This document shows, piece after piece, positions 25,207-34,021 of a DNA stretch of 53,361 nucleotides. Every line of letters starts with the position of its first letter. Within the stretch, counting starts at the first letter, position 1. The stretch is from Maritimibacter harenae (GTDB lineage Bacteria > Pseudomonadota > Alphaproteobacteria > Rhodobacterales > Rhodobacteraceae): positions 309-53,669 of the forward strand of contig NZ_WTUX01000013.1 of NCBI RefSeq assembly GCF_009882975.1, written 5' to 3'. Below the pieces are notes generated by a model. The model ran no database searches. It was not told where the DNA came from and worked only from the letters and a program-made list of their open reading frames with translations. A program made the translations under genes and the position numbers.

Positions 25207-26355
25207 TCAGGCCGGGGCGCGCGACACGATGCTGTCGTCCACGCGGGCCAGCTCGGGCTGGCCGATCATTGCGAGCGTATGGTCGATCTCGCCCCTTAGA
25301 ATGTCGAGTGCACATTTCACGCCCGGCTCGCCCGCGGCGGCGAGAGCGAGCAGGGTGGCGCGCCCGATCATCACCGCATCGGCGCCGAGCGCCATCGCCG
25401 TCACCACGTCCGACCCGCGCCGGACGCCGCCGTCCACGATTACCGTCATGCGGTCGCCGACCGCCTCGACAATGGTGGGCAAGGCATCGAGCGTCGCGGG
25501 TGCGGCATCGAAGACGTTCCCGCCATGGTTCGACACGATGATCGCGTCGGCCCCGGCATCGGCGGCGCGCCGGGCGTCTTCCGGCGTCAGGATGCCTTTG
25601 AGTATGAGCTTGCGCGGCCAGGCCGACCGCAGCTCGTCCAGGTGGCTCCAGTTGAAGCCCGGAAATTTCAGGAACCTCTCGTTCCCCTGGTCGTCGCGCG
25701 CTGTCGCGAAATTCGGAAAGCCGGGAATGCCGCCGCGCATGAGATAGGGCAGAACGGTCGTAGTCAGCCAGCCCGGGTGCGACAGAAGGTCGAACGCGTT
25801 GCGCCGGTTCAGGCCATAGGGAATGGTCAGCCCGTTCTTCAGGTCCCGTTCGCGGGCGTGGCCGAAATTGCTGTCGACCGTAAGCACGAGCGCCTCGTAT
25901 CCGGCCGTTTCCGCTCGCCTCACCACCTCATAGGACCGCGGGAGATCGGGGCTGACGTAAAGCTGGAACCAGCAGTCTCCACCGCCGTCGCGCGCGACCT
26001 CCTCAAGGGGTGTGGACGAGGCTGAGGACAGGGTGAAGGGGATGCCTGTCGCAGCCGCCTGACGGGCGAGCGCGACTTCGCCCTTGTAGCGCACCATGCC
26101 GGCCGGGCCGGTCGGCGCGATGATGAGCGGCAGGTCGCGGCGCTTGCCGAACAGGTCGATGCCGATGTCCCGTGTCGACATGTCGACGAGGACACGTTGT
26201 TTCAGGATGTAGCGCTGGAAAGCCGAGCGGTTGCGCCGGAATGTCACGTCGTCGAACACCGCGCCCGCCGCGAAATCGAACATCATGCGGGGCAGGTATC
26301 GCCGTGCTCCGGCGACGAAATCGTCAATGCAGAAATAGCTGTCGGTGCTTCTCAT
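25207..26355 (-). CDS. FMN-dependent alpha-hydroxyacid dehydrogenase/oxidase
   Basis: A 382-residue TIM-barrel flavoenzyme of the lactate dehydrogenase/glycolate oxidase/mandelate dehydrogenase family. The FMN-binding APTGPAGMV and the QLYV Tyr are present, and the catalytic His277 lies in VSNHGGNVFDAAPAT. In most family members the residue three after that His is Arg (NHGGR), which binds the substrate carboxylate; here it is Asn280. The N-terminal Tyr that contacts substrate (YDYYASG in glycolate oxidase) is Phe (MFDFAAG). Phosphate-binding IVDGGVRRGSDVVTAMALGA is intact, so it is probably a working flavoprotein with an unusual substrate. Comparisons are from memory of spinach glycolate oxidase. 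Confidence 0.87.
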   Translation of the reverse strand: MRSTDSYFCIDDFVAGARRYLPRMMFDFAAGAVFDDVTFRRNRSAFQRYILKQRVLVDMSTRDIGIDLFGKRRDLPLIIAPTGPAGMVRYKGEVALARQAAATGIPFTLSSASSTPLEEVARDGGGDCWFQLYVSPDLPRSYEVVRRAETAGYEALVLTVDSNFGHARERDLKNGLTIPYGLNRRNAFDLLSHPGWLTTTVLPYLMRGGIPGFPNFATARDDQGNERFLKFPGFNWSHLDELRSAWPRKLILKGILTPEDARRAADAGADAIIVSNHGGNVFDAAPATLDALPTIVEAVGDRMTVIVDGGVRRGSDVVTAMALGADAVMIGRATLLALAAAGEPGVKCALDILRGEIDHTLAMIGQPELARVDDSIVSRAPA

Positions 26356-26439
26356 GCTCGGTTTATTCGCAGGTTGGATCGGGATTTGCCATCGTGATGG
26401 CAGGGTCGACAGACCCTGAAGGACCTGCCGACGTCATTC

Positions 26440-28182
26440 TCACTTGGCCGGAATGACCGGGAGCATCACGTGCGGTGCATTTTCGCCGTCATGCCCGGTG
26501 TGCAGCGTCACGGTCTTGCCGAAGACCTCCGGCGGGCGGTCACGGCCACTCTGGTGCGTGAGGAACCCGACGCCGTTGTTGGAGATGCGGGGCATCACGC
26601 CCTTTGGCATCAGCTTGACCGCCGGCGAGGAATAGTCCTTGCCCTGGATGCTGAGCGCGATGCGGTAGCCCTTCGGAACCTCGATGGCGGTCGGCCAGAC
26701 CTCAACGTCGAGATCGACGGGATCGCCCGGCGTCAGCTTCTGGATCTCATCGTGGCTGTGGAACGGGCGCCATGGCAGCGACTTCTCCTCGTCGAGCTTG
26801 CGGTGTGACGCACGTAGCCAGCCATGCGTGAGGGGCGTGGCCGCATCGGCTGCACCGATGAAGTTGCATTCCTTCATGTCCGGACCGAACAGGCGCAGAA
26901 CGAGGAAGAGGTCGGCATCCTCGGTTTCCGAAGACACCGTCACCTTCGCCACGCTGGGTCCCGTGATCTCCGTGGTCTCCTCGAACGGATCTGACAGGAA
27001 GGTCACGCCGTCCCCGAAGCCCTCGTAGCTGACCGTTGCCTCTCCGGTCGGGGGCGTGGTGCTCAGGCGCATGTTCTCGGCGTCGATGTAGAACTTGGTC
27101 CAATCCGTCCGTGCCAGCGGCCATTCCTGCTCGTCACGCTGGAACAGAGTGTCGTCGGGCTTTCGCACCTGCAGGTAGACGCGTGGGTGGTTCTTCCACG
27201 CTTCCTTGTCGCCCTTCAGGTAGCAGTCGAAGAACGCCTTCTGCATCTCGAAGCCATAGTCCGTGAAGAAGTGGGTCCAGTGCTCGCCGCCGTGGATTTC
27301 GAGGTACTTCTCCTCGGACGCGGCGTTCGCAAACGCTTCGATATTACCGCGTTGGTGGAGCGCCTGGCCGCCGATGTTGGTCGCCGAGACGAAGGGGACG
27401 GTCACCTTGCTCCAGTCAGGGTTGCGCGCGGTGTAGTACTCGTCCTCGGTCTCGCGCTCGATGAATTCCTTGTAGATGTTGCGGTAGTTCGCGTGCAGCT
27501 CCTCGGGCGACAGGGTTTCGGGCCCCGACACGAGATCGCCCGTCACCTTGCTGCGCAGTCCACGTTTGCCCATGCCATGCTGGAGGTTCTCGACCTGCGC
27601 GAGCAGGTTGTCCCAGAACGTCGTCAGGATGCCGCCGTGGCGGGCGAGCTCGCGGTAGAAATCGGACGCGCCTTCGAAGGCGAACATGGCCTTGAGGCTC
27701 GGCGGCTGAAGGGCGGCGACCTGCCACTGCGTGCTGGCGTAGTACGATACGCCGCTAATCCCGACATCACCGGTGCACCAGTCCTGCGCCCCGACCCATT
27801 CGATGCAGTCGTGGAAATCCTGTGCCTGTCGCGGCGAGAACATGTCGAGCACGCCGGGCGAGCGGCCGGAGCCACGGCTGTCCACGCGCACGCAGATATA
27901 GCCCTCGCGGGTCCAACGCTCGGGATCGGGGAGCTCCCAGGCCATGTACTTGTTCGATGAATGCGACGCGACCTCGGGGTAGGCCTCGGTTAGCGAGTCC
28001 CACACCACCTTGAAATGCGCGTCATAGAACGCGAGCCCCTTGCCATAGGGCCCGTACGAAATCAGCACCGGGTACTTGCCGGCTTTCTCGGGGCGATAGA
28101 TATCGGCACGCAGCACGATCCCGTCGTCCATTTCGATCGGCACGTCCCAATCGATCATCATACCATCACGAACTTGCGTCAT
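26440..28182 (-). CDS. CocE/NonD-family hydrolase
   Basis: A 580-residue alpha/beta hydrolase of the cocaine-esterase/X-Pro dipeptidyl-peptidase class. An N-terminal IEMDDGIVLRADIYRP opening is followed by the oxyanion region ISYGPYGKG and a nucleophile Ser146 in GISGVSYYAS. A His likely in HGGEHWTHFF and a C-terminal jelly-roll domain (GDPVDLDVEVWPTAIEVPKGYRIALSI) complete the family layout. Such enzymes cleave esters and amides. Start ATG 28182 has GGGAGGAGC upstream. Together with the hydroxyacid dehydrogenase downstream it may release a hydroxy acid from an ester or amide. No signal peptide is seen, so it acts in the cytoplasm. Confidence 0.87.
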   Translation of the reverse strand: MTQVRDGMMIDWDVPIEMDDGIVLRADIYRPEKAGKYPVLISYGPYGKGLAFYDAHFKVVWDSLTEAYPEVASHSSNKYMAWELPDPERWTREGYICVRVDSRGSGRSPGVLDMFSPRQAQDFHDCIEWVGAQDWCTGDVGISGVSYYASTQWQVAALQPPSLKAMFAFEGASDFYRELARHGGILTTFWDNLLAQVENLQHGMGKRGLRSKVTGDLVSGPETLSPEELHANYRNIYKEFIERETEDEYYTARNPDWSKVTVPFVSATNIGGQALHQRGNIEAFANAASEEKYLEIHGGEHWTHFFTDYGFEMQKAFFDCYLKGDKEAWKNHPRVYLQVRKPDDTLFQRDEQEWPLARTDWTKFYIDAENMRLSTTPPTGEATVSYEGFGDGVTFLSDPFEETTEITGPSVAKVTVSSETEDADLFLVLRLFGPDMKECNFIGAADAATPLTHGWLRASHRKLDEEKSLPWRPFHSHDEIQKLTPGDPVDLDVEVWPTAIEVPKGYRIALSIQGKDYSSPAVKLMPKGVMPRISNNGVGFLTHQSGRDRPPEVFGKTVTLHTGHDGENAPHVMLPVIPAK

Positions 28183-28291
28183 ACGCTCCTCCCAACGTTC
28201 GGAAATACCTGCCCGAAGCCGTGCTCCGGACCTGTCCATGTTGCAGGCTAGCGAGATGAAGGGAGGGCGATAATAAACTTGGTCTATAGGT

Positions 28292-28315
28292 GCTATAACG
28301 ATTTCGCGTTATGGC
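28292..28315. promoter_or_regulatory. Inverted repeat upstream of hydrolase operon
   Basis: GCTATAACG-N6-CGTTATGGC (eight of nine pairs) lies in the 147-base gap between the Lrp gene and the CocE-family gene. It is the best candidate for the Lrp operator, and the AT-rich TAATAAACTTGGTCTATAGG beside it looks like promoter DNA. Confidence 0.5.
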
Positions 28316-28329
28316 GCTGGCCGCGTGCG

Positions 28330-28809
28330 TCAACCGGCCTGGAGGCTTGGGTCGTACTGGCGTTCCTTGAGCGAGCGCAGCACGAAGCTGGACCGCGAAT
28401 GGCGTATACCCGGCACGCGGTAGAGCTTCGATCGCAGGAATTCCTCGTAGGCGCGCGTACCGCTCACGGCGACCTTGATGAGGTAGTCGTACTCCCCTGT
28501 GGTCAACATGACCTCGAGCACTTCGGGCATCTCCTGCATCGCGCGGCCAAAGTTTTCGAGCACTTCGTCGTCGTGGCGGTCGAGGATGACCTCGATCATC
28601 ACGATCTCGGAGCTGCCGAGTTTGGCACGGTCCACGATCGCCCGGTAGCCCGAGATCACACCCTCTTCCTCGAGCCGCCGGACGCGCTGCCAGCATGGGC
28701 TGGGCGACAGGCCCACGGCCTGCGCGAGATTCGCGTTCGAGATGCGGCCGTCCTCGGACAGAATGGCGAGGATACGGCTGTCGAGGCGGTCGAGCGGACG
28801 GCTGGTCAT
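28330..28809 (-). CDS. Lrp/AsnC-family regulator
   Basis: A 159-residue regulator. The N-terminal helix-turn-helix (LDRLDSRILAILSEDGRISNANLAQAVGLSPSPCWQRVRRLEEEGVI in family terms, residues about 5-50) is followed by the RAM effector/oligomerisation domain with VLEVMLTTGEYDYLIKVAVS. It precedes the CocE hydrolase operon on the same strand and lies downstream of the branched-chain dehydrogenase operon. It is a natural candidate to sense an amino acid or 2-oxo acid and control one or both. The operator candidate is the inverted repeat at 28292-28315. Confidence 0.9.
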   Translation of the reverse strand: MTSRPLDRLDSRILAILSEDGRISNANLAQAVGLSPSPCWQRVRRLEEEGVISGYRAIVDRAKLGSSEIVMIEVILDRHDDEVLENFGRAMQEMPEVLEVMLTTGEYDYLIKVAVSGTRAYEEFLRSKLYRVPGIRHSRSSFVLRSLKERQYDPSLQAG

Positions 28810-28903
28810 TTCTTCTCCGGCATCAACAAATCCGAAGATATTCTACTTTGAAATCAGGTCCGAGAGAAAGTCTGTTTCGGAATCTGGCTGATGGCCATCC
28901 ACA

Positions 28904-30286
28904 TCAGCGATGGTTTGGGAAGGAAGCCAGTCCGAGAGCGCTTTCCTGGAATGCTTCGCTCAGGGTGGGGTGCGGATGGATCGTCGCGGCGACGTCTTCG
29001 ACCCTCAGTCCGGCCTCGATCGCGATGGCGAAGCCCGCGGCCAGCTCCGACACGCCGGGTCCCGTCGCCTGGACGCCCAAGACCACGTGGTCCTCGCGCC
29101 GGGCGATCACGCGTACGAAGCCCTCGGCGTCCTCGAGCGATAGGGCGCGCCCATTGGCCCGGAACGAAAACTCCGAGTTCTCCACCGCTCCTTCCGGTTC
29201 GTCCGGAAGCAGTCCAACGCTCACGATCTCGGGGTCGGTGAAGCACACGGCTGGGACACAGGACTTGTCCCATGCCGCCGGATGCCCTGCAACGATATCC
29301 GCGACCACCTCCGCCTGCGCGGTGGCGCGGTGGGCCAGCATGGGCCCCGCTGTAACGTCCCCGATCGCATAGACCCCGCGCATGGATGTGCGGCATTCGT
29401 CGTCGATCCGGATGAATGCCCCGGTCATACGTAGCTGAAGCTCCTCGAGCCCGAGGCCATCCGTGTTTGCGGTGCGCCCGACGGTGACGAGCACGTTGTC
29501 GACTTCAAGCGCACTCTTGCCCCGTGCGCCTTCGAGATCGAGCGTGCCGCCGCCCTCGTCCCAGCCGGTCACGCGGGTATCGGTCATCAGGGTGACGCCG
29601 AGCGCGCCCAGCCGTTTCACAACAGAACTGGTGAGCCTCCGGTCGTATTGCGGCAGCAGGGCATCGGCGGCCTCGATCAAGGTCACTTGCGCGCCCAGTT
29701 TGGCGAAGGCGGTGCCGAGTTCGAGGCCGATGTATCCTGCGCCGATCACGGCGATCCGATCTGGTACGTCGTTGAGTGCGAGCGCGGCGGTACTGTCGAG
29801 CACTTTGCCGCCGGTTGGAAGTCCGGGCAGCTCGACCGGCCGGGACCCGGTGGCGATGACCACGTGATCCGCGCGCACCAGCGTCGTTCCGGTCTCGCCC
29901 GTCACCTCGACGGTCTTTCCGTCGCGAAACCGGGCCACACCCTGCATGGTCTTGACCCCATGCTGTTCCATCATCCCGGTCACACCCGAGCGGAGCTTTC
30001 CCGTCACCTCGTCCATCCATCTGCGCGTTTTTGCGAAATCGAGCACAGGGTCGGCCACCGACACACCGCAGGTGCCGCCCTCTGCCTGCGACAATGCGGT
30101 GGCGTATTTGCCCGCCGCGTGGATCAGCGCCTTCGACGGGATGCACCCGACGTTCAGGCAGGTACCCCCCAGACGGTCCTTTTCGACAAGCAAGGTATCG
30201 ACGCCCAGCCGTGCCGCACGCGCCGCGCAGACATATCCGCCGGGGCCGCCGCCGATGACGAGCAGGCTGGTATTCACTTCATTCAT
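28904..30286 (-). CDS. lpd: Dihydrolipoyl dehydrogenase (E3)
   Basis: A 460-residue FAD disulfide oxidoreductase that reoxidises the lipoyl groups of the branched-chain 2-oxoacid dehydrogenase complex. FAD-binding GGGPGGY is at residues 12-18, the redox disulfide Cys43/Cys48 is in GGTCLNVGCIPS, the NAD motif is GAGYIGLELG, and the catalytic His439/Glu444 dyad is in HPTLSE near the C-terminus. ATG 30286 overlaps the end of the E2 gene by eight bases; the longer frame to 30358 is within E2. It is the last gene of the operon. Confidence 0.95.
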   Translation of the reverse strand: MNEVNTSLLVIGGGPGGYVCAARAARLGVDTLLVEKDRLGGTCLNVGCIPSKALIHAAGKYATALSQAEGGTCGVSVADPVLDFAKTRRWMDEVTGKLRSGVTGMMEQHGVKTMQGVARFRDGKTVEVTGETGTTLVRADHVVIATGSRPVELPGLPTGGKVLDSTAALALNDVPDRIAVIGAGYIGLELGTAFAKLGAQVTLIEAADALLPQYDRRLTSSVVKRLGALGVTLMTDTRVTGWDEGGGTLDLEGARGKSALEVDNVLVTVGRTANTDGLGLEELQLRMTGAFIRIDDECRTSMRGVYAIGDVTAGPMLAHRATAQAEVVADIVAGHPAAWDKSCVPAVCFTDPEIVSVGLLPDEPEGAVENSEFSFRANGRALSLEDAEGFVRVIARREDHVVLGVQATGPGVSELAAGFAIAIEAGLRVEDVAATIHPHPTLSEAFQESALGLASFPNHR

Positions 30287-31556
30287 CGCGGTACTCCATG
30301 AACAGCATTGCGGGCACTTCGAGTAGGGATTTGAGTTTGGCCACGAACTCCGCCGCAACCCAGCCGTCGACCACGCGGTGATCGAAGCTGCATGACAGGT
30401 TCATCATGCGGCGGGGCACGAATTTGCCACCGTTCCAAACCGGGCGCACCGACATCTTGTTGATGCCGACGATTGCGACCTCGGGCCGGTTGATGATCGG
30501 TGTCGTCGCGATGGCGCCGAGGGGGCCGAGCGACGTGATCGACAGGGTCGAACCCGTGAGCTCCTTCGGGCCTGCGCGCCGTGCTCGGGCGGCATCGGAA
30601 AGGCGGCGCAGTTCGGCCGCGGTCTCCCACAGCGACAAGGCTTCGGCATGTTCGATCACGGGGACCATGAGCCCCTGGTAGGTCTGGGTCGCGATGCCAG
30701 CATGCAGTGCCTCGTACCGGGTGACGACCCCCGCCTCGTCGTCGAAATGCGCGTTGATCTCGGGGTGGTCGAGGATCGCCTCCGACACGGCGCGGATGAT
30801 GAACGGGAGCAGCGTGAGCTTGCCCCGGTCAGCGCCGAAGCGGTCATTGAGCCGACCGCGCAGCTCTTCCAGCGCCTCGACTTCCACCTCTTCGATGATC
30901 GAGAAATGCGGGATGTGGCGCTTGGCGTCGGCCATTCGCTCCGCGATTGCGCGACGTACGCCTGTGACGGGGATCTCGGTCGTGGCGGTGCGTGGTTCCG
31001 GGCCGGTGCCCTGCATGGCGGCGCCATGCGCGATGAAATCCTCGAGGTCCGAGTGAAGGATGCGCCCCGCGGGCCCCGTGCCGCGCACGCGCCTGAGGTC
31101 GACCCCGGCCTCCCGGGCGCGCCCGCGCACCGATGGGGCGGCAAGCGGATTGCCGGTCGCGTCCCGTGCGCCAAGCATCGAGGGCGCTGTGGACTGGGGG
31201 GCTCGTGACGGAGCCGGTTGGGGGGCGGGAGGGCTTTCCACCGGCTCCGGCGAGTGCACAGCGTCCGGCTCCTCCGGTGCCTTCGCCTCGCGGCCCACGT
31301 CATCCGCCGCCGCGTCGTCCGTGTCGATGCGGATCAGGTCGCCGCCGATCGCCATCGTTTCGCCGGGTTCACCGCCCAGCCACGTGACGCGGCCGCCAGC
31401 CGAGGCGGGGATCTCGACCGTCGCCTTGTCGGTCGTCACCTCGCAGATCAGGTCGTCTTCCTGCACAATGTCCCCGACCTTGACGAGCCAGTCGGCGATC
31501 TCGGCCTCGGCAATCCCCTCGCCGATGTCGGGGAGCTTGAACGTCCTTTCGGCCAT
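30279..31556 (-). CDS. bkdB: Branched-chain 2-oxoacid dehydrogenase E2 (lipoamide acyltransferase)
   Basis: A 425-residue acyltransferase core of the complex. One lipoyl domain (residues 1-80, lipoylated Lys in VTTDKATVEIPA), a proline/alanine linker, a peripheral-subunit-binding domain at about 135-170 (PSVRGRAREAGVDLRRVRGTG in family terms), and the C-terminal catalytic domain with the DHRVVDG motif at residues 392-398. A single lipoyl domain fits BCKDH-type E2. It starts three bases after the E1-beta stop. Confidence 0.94.
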   Translation of the reverse strand: MAERTFKLPDIGEGIAEAEIADWLVKVGDIVQEDDLICEVTTDKATVEIPASAGGRVTWLGGEPGETMAIGGDLIRIDTDDAAADDVGREAKAPEEPDAVHSPEPVESPPAPQPAPSRAPQSTAPSMLGARDATGNPLAAPSVRGRAREAGVDLRRVRGTGPAGRILHSDLEDFIAHGAAMQGTGPEPRTATTEIPVTGVRRAIAERMADAKRHIPHFSIIEEVEVEALEELRGRLNDRFGADRGKLTLLPFIIRAVSEAILDHPEINAHFDDEAGVVTRYEALHAGIATQTYQGLMVPVIEHAEALSLWETAAELRRLSDAARARRAGPKELTGSTLSITSLGPLGAIATTPIINRPEVAIVGINKMSVRPVWNGGKFVPRRMMNLSCSFDHRVVDGWVAAEFVAKLKSLLEVPAMLFMEYRDE

Positions 31557-31559
31557 ATC

Positions 31560-32573
31560 TCAGTCCTCCATCACCGTTTCGATGGCACGGCGCACCCGGT
31601 CGGGGCCGGGGAAGTAATCCCATTCCTGCGCGTGTGGGTATGGCGTGTCCCAGCCGGCGACGCGAAGCACGGGCGCCTCGAGGTGGTAGAAGCATTCGGC
31701 CTGTACCTGTGCGGCAAGCTCCGCCCCGAAACCAGAGGTTAGCGTCGCCTCGTGCAGGACCACGCAGCGCCCCGTTTTGTTGACGGAGGCGACGATGGCG
31801 TCCAGGTCCAGCGGCAGAAGGGTGCGCAGGTCGATGACCTCGACATCCACGCCCGCCTCTTCCACGGCGGCGAGCGCGACGTGCACCATGGTGCCGTACG
31901 TGAGAAGTGTCGCCTGCGTGCCTTCGCGCATTACCCGGGCCTTGCCGAGCGGGGTAATGCAATGCCCGTTCCCAACTTCGCCATCCGGGTGTTTCGACCA
32001 GGGCACCGAGGGGCGGTCGTGATGGCCGTCGTAGGGACCGTTGTAGAGGCGTTTGGGTTCGAGGAAGATCACCGGATCGGGCTCGGCGATGGCCGCGAGT
32101 AACAGGCCCTTGGCGTCGGCCGGGTTCGAAGGCACCACGGTCTTGAGCCCCGCAACGTGGGTGAACAGCGCTTCGGGAGACTGGCTGTGCGTCTGCGCGC
32201 CATAGATACCGCCGCCGGTGGGCATGCGTACGACCATGGGGCAGGTGAACTCGCCCGCAGAGCGATAGCGCAGGCGTGCCGCCTCGCTCACGATCTGGTC
32301 GTAGCCGGGATACATGTAGTCCGCGAACTGGATTTCGACCACGGGTTTGAGGCCATAGGCGGCCATGCCGACCGCCGTGCCGACGATCCCCAACTCGCTG
32401 ATCGGCGTGTCGAAGCACCGGTCCACGCCGAACCGTTGCTGAAGCCCGGCGGTGCAGCGGAACACGCCACCGAAGAACCCGACATCCTCGCCCATTACGA
32501 TCACGTCGTCGTCGGCCTCCATGGCGACGGCGTGGGCGTCGCGGATTGCCTCGATCATCGTCATACGCGTCAT
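31560..32573 (-). CDS. bkdA2: 2-oxoisovalerate dehydrogenase E1 beta
   Basis: A 337-residue transketolase-like beta subunit of the ThDP-dependent E1. Starts MTRMTMIEAIRDAH; conserved VMGEDVGFFGGVFRCTAGL, FDTPISELGIVGTAVGMAAYG (with the ThDP-activating Glu), and RCVVLHEATLTSGFGAELAA. ATG 32573 begins one base after the E1-alpha stop; the longer open frame to 32627 lies inside that gene. It forms the alpha2beta2 E1 that decarboxylates branched-chain 2-oxo acids. Confidence 0.94.
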   Translation of the reverse strand: MTRMTMIEAIRDAHAVAMEADDDVIVMGEDVGFFGGVFRCTAGLQQRFGVDRCFDTPISELGIVGTAVGMAAYGLKPVVEIQFADYMYPGYDQIVSEAARLRYRSAGEFTCPMVVRMPTGGGIYGAQTHSQSPEALFTHVAGLKTVVPSNPADAKGLLLAAIAEPDPVIFLEPKRLYNGPYDGHHDRPSVPWSKHPDGEVGNGHCITPLGKARVMREGTQATLLTYGTMVHVALAAVEEAGVDVEVIDLRTLLPLDLDAIVASVNKTGRCVVLHEATLTSGFGAELAAQVQAECFYHLEAPVLRVAGWDTPYPHAQEWDYFPGPDRVRRAIETVMED

Positions 32574-32574
32574 G

Positions 32575-33807
32575 TCAGTACCCCACTTCGTGGCGCTGGC
32601 GGACAAGGTGCGGGGGCATCTCGGCAAAGACGTCCTCGAACATGTCGCGCGGCGAGGGGCGGCGCCCGGTGTGGAGCGTGCCGATGGCCTCGGCCTCTTT
32701 CTGGGCGGCGACGACTTCGGCCTTGATTTCGGCTTCGGCTTGCGTATGGCGGTCTTCGGACCAGACGCCGAGCGCGATCAGGTGGGCTTTGAGGCGCAGG
32801 ATCGGATCGCCGAGCGGCCAGGCCAAGCCTTCCTCCTTCGGGCGGTAGGCCGATGGATCGTCGGAGGTGGAATGGCCGCCGGTGCGGTAGGTGACGAATT
32901 CGATGATGGTTGGGCCGAGGTCGGCGCGGGCGCGTTCCGTGGCCCATTGCGCGGCGGCGTAGACGGCGAGGTAGTCGTTTCCGTCGACCCTGAGGGCCGG
33001 GATTCCGAAGCCATGGCCGCGGGCGGCGAAGGTCCCCGCGCCACCCCGGGCAATGCCCTGGAACGTCGAGATAGCCCATTGGTTGTTCACGATGTTCAGG
33101 ATCACCGGCGGCTTGTATGTCGAGGCGAAGACGAGCGCGCCGTGAAAGTCGCTCTCGGCGGTGGAGCCGTCTCCGATCCAGGCCGCCGCTAGCTTCTTTT
33201 CGCGCTTGATCGCGGCCGCCATCGCCCATCCAACCGCCTGTGGATACTGGGTGGCGAGGTTGCCGGAGATCGAGAAGAATCCGTGCTGCTTCGAGCTGTA
33301 GAACACCGGAAGTTGCCGGCCCCGCACAGGGTCGGCGTCGTTGGAATAGACCTGGTTCATCATGTTCACGAGCGGATAGCCCGCCGCGATCAGGAGCCCC
33401 GCCTGCCTGTAGGTCGGGAAGTTCATGTCGCCCTTACGCAGGGCCCGCTGGAAGGCGCAGGAAATCGCCTCCTCCCCGAGGTGCTGCATGTAGAACGACG
33501 TTTTGCCCTGTCGCTGCGCCGTCATCATCCGCGCGTCGTAGGTACGCAGCTTCACCATGTCGCGCAGGCCCTGAAGCAGCATCTCGGGCGCGACCTCGGG
33601 GGCCCATGGCCCGACCGCTTCGCCCTTGCGGTTCAGAACGCGGATGATTGTGAAGGCCAGGTCGCGCATCTCTTCAGGCGGCGTGTCCGGGGCAGGGCGA
33701 TCGACCTCGCCGGCGGCCGGGATGCTGACATGGGTGAAATCGGGTTCACCGCCGGGGCGGATTCCCGGGGCAGGGACGTTGAGGTGTGGTGCGCGCTCTT
33801 CAGGCAT
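32575..33807 (-). CDS. bkdA1: 2-oxoisovalerate dehydrogenase E1 alpha
   Basis: A 410-residue alpha subunit carrying the ThDP-binding motif GDGSTAESDFHGALVFAS ending in VNNQWAIST. An N-terminal extension of about 60 residues, with LNVPAPGIRPGG and EMRDLAFTIIRVLN, is typical of BCKDH E1-alpha of proteobacteria. The phosphorylation-loop-like YRTGGHSTSDDPSAYR is also characteristic. ATG 33807 overlaps the stop of the upstream small gene by eight bases (ATGCCTGA), so the two are translationally coupled. Confidence 0.94.
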   Translation of the reverse strand: MPEERAPHLNVPAPGIRPGGEPDFTHVSIPAAGEVDRPAPDTPPEEMRDLAFTIIRVLNRKGEAVGPWAPEVAPEMLLQGLRDMVKLRTYDARMMTAQRQGKTSFYMQHLGEEAISCAFQRALRKGDMNFPTYRQAGLLIAAGYPLVNMMNQVYSNDADPVRGRQLPVFYSSKQHGFFSISGNLATQYPQAVGWAMAAAIKREKKLAAAWIGDGSTAESDFHGALVFASTYKPPVILNIVNNQWAISTFQGIARGGAGTFAARGHGFGIPALRVDGNDYLAVYAAAQWATERARADLGPTIIEFVTYRTGGHSTSDDPSAYRPKEEGLAWPLGDPILRLKAHLIALGVWSEDRHTQAEAEIKAEVVAAQKEAEAIGTLHTGRRPSPRDMFEDVFAEMPPHLVRQRHEVGY

Positions 33808-34021
33808 CGGCGTGCTCCCGTTCGAGGTCGACCATCTCCATGAGGCGGGCCTCGAAAATCGTTGCGGCATGGCAGTCCGGGTCGCTCAGCCGAAGCTCGA
33901 TCACGTTGCGCCCGGCGCCTTCGCGCGTGAAGCGGTAGTCGTCGAATTCCAGCCCGAGTCGGCGCGCGATATCGAGTACTCGGCTCGCTGTCTGGACGGG
34001 TTCTGTGCAGTTGAATCTCAC
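33800..34021 (-). CDS. Small ACT-like protein leading the bkd operon
   Basis: A 73-residue protein starting at GTG 34021 with GGAAAGGTC eight bases upstream. The predicted order (strand RFNCTE, helix TASRVLDIARRLGL, strands FDDYRFT and RNVIELRLSD, helix AATIFEARLMEM, strand VDLERE) fits a single ACT domain, most like the small regulatory subunit of acetolactate synthase (IlvM type). It is first in the operon and coupled to E1-alpha. It may sense branched-chain amino acids or act as a regulatory subunit of the complex. The ACT assignment is by pattern only. Confidence 0.6.
   Translation of the reverse strand: MRFNCTEPVQTASRVLDIARRLGLEFDDYRFTREGAGRNVIELRLSDPDCHAATIFEARLMEMVDLEREHADA

Noticed and set aside
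28292-28315. Fourth copy of the LysR motif TATnnYGGTTAT
   Set aside because: Only the ATAACG half matches and spacing differs; better explained as an Lrp-associated dyad.
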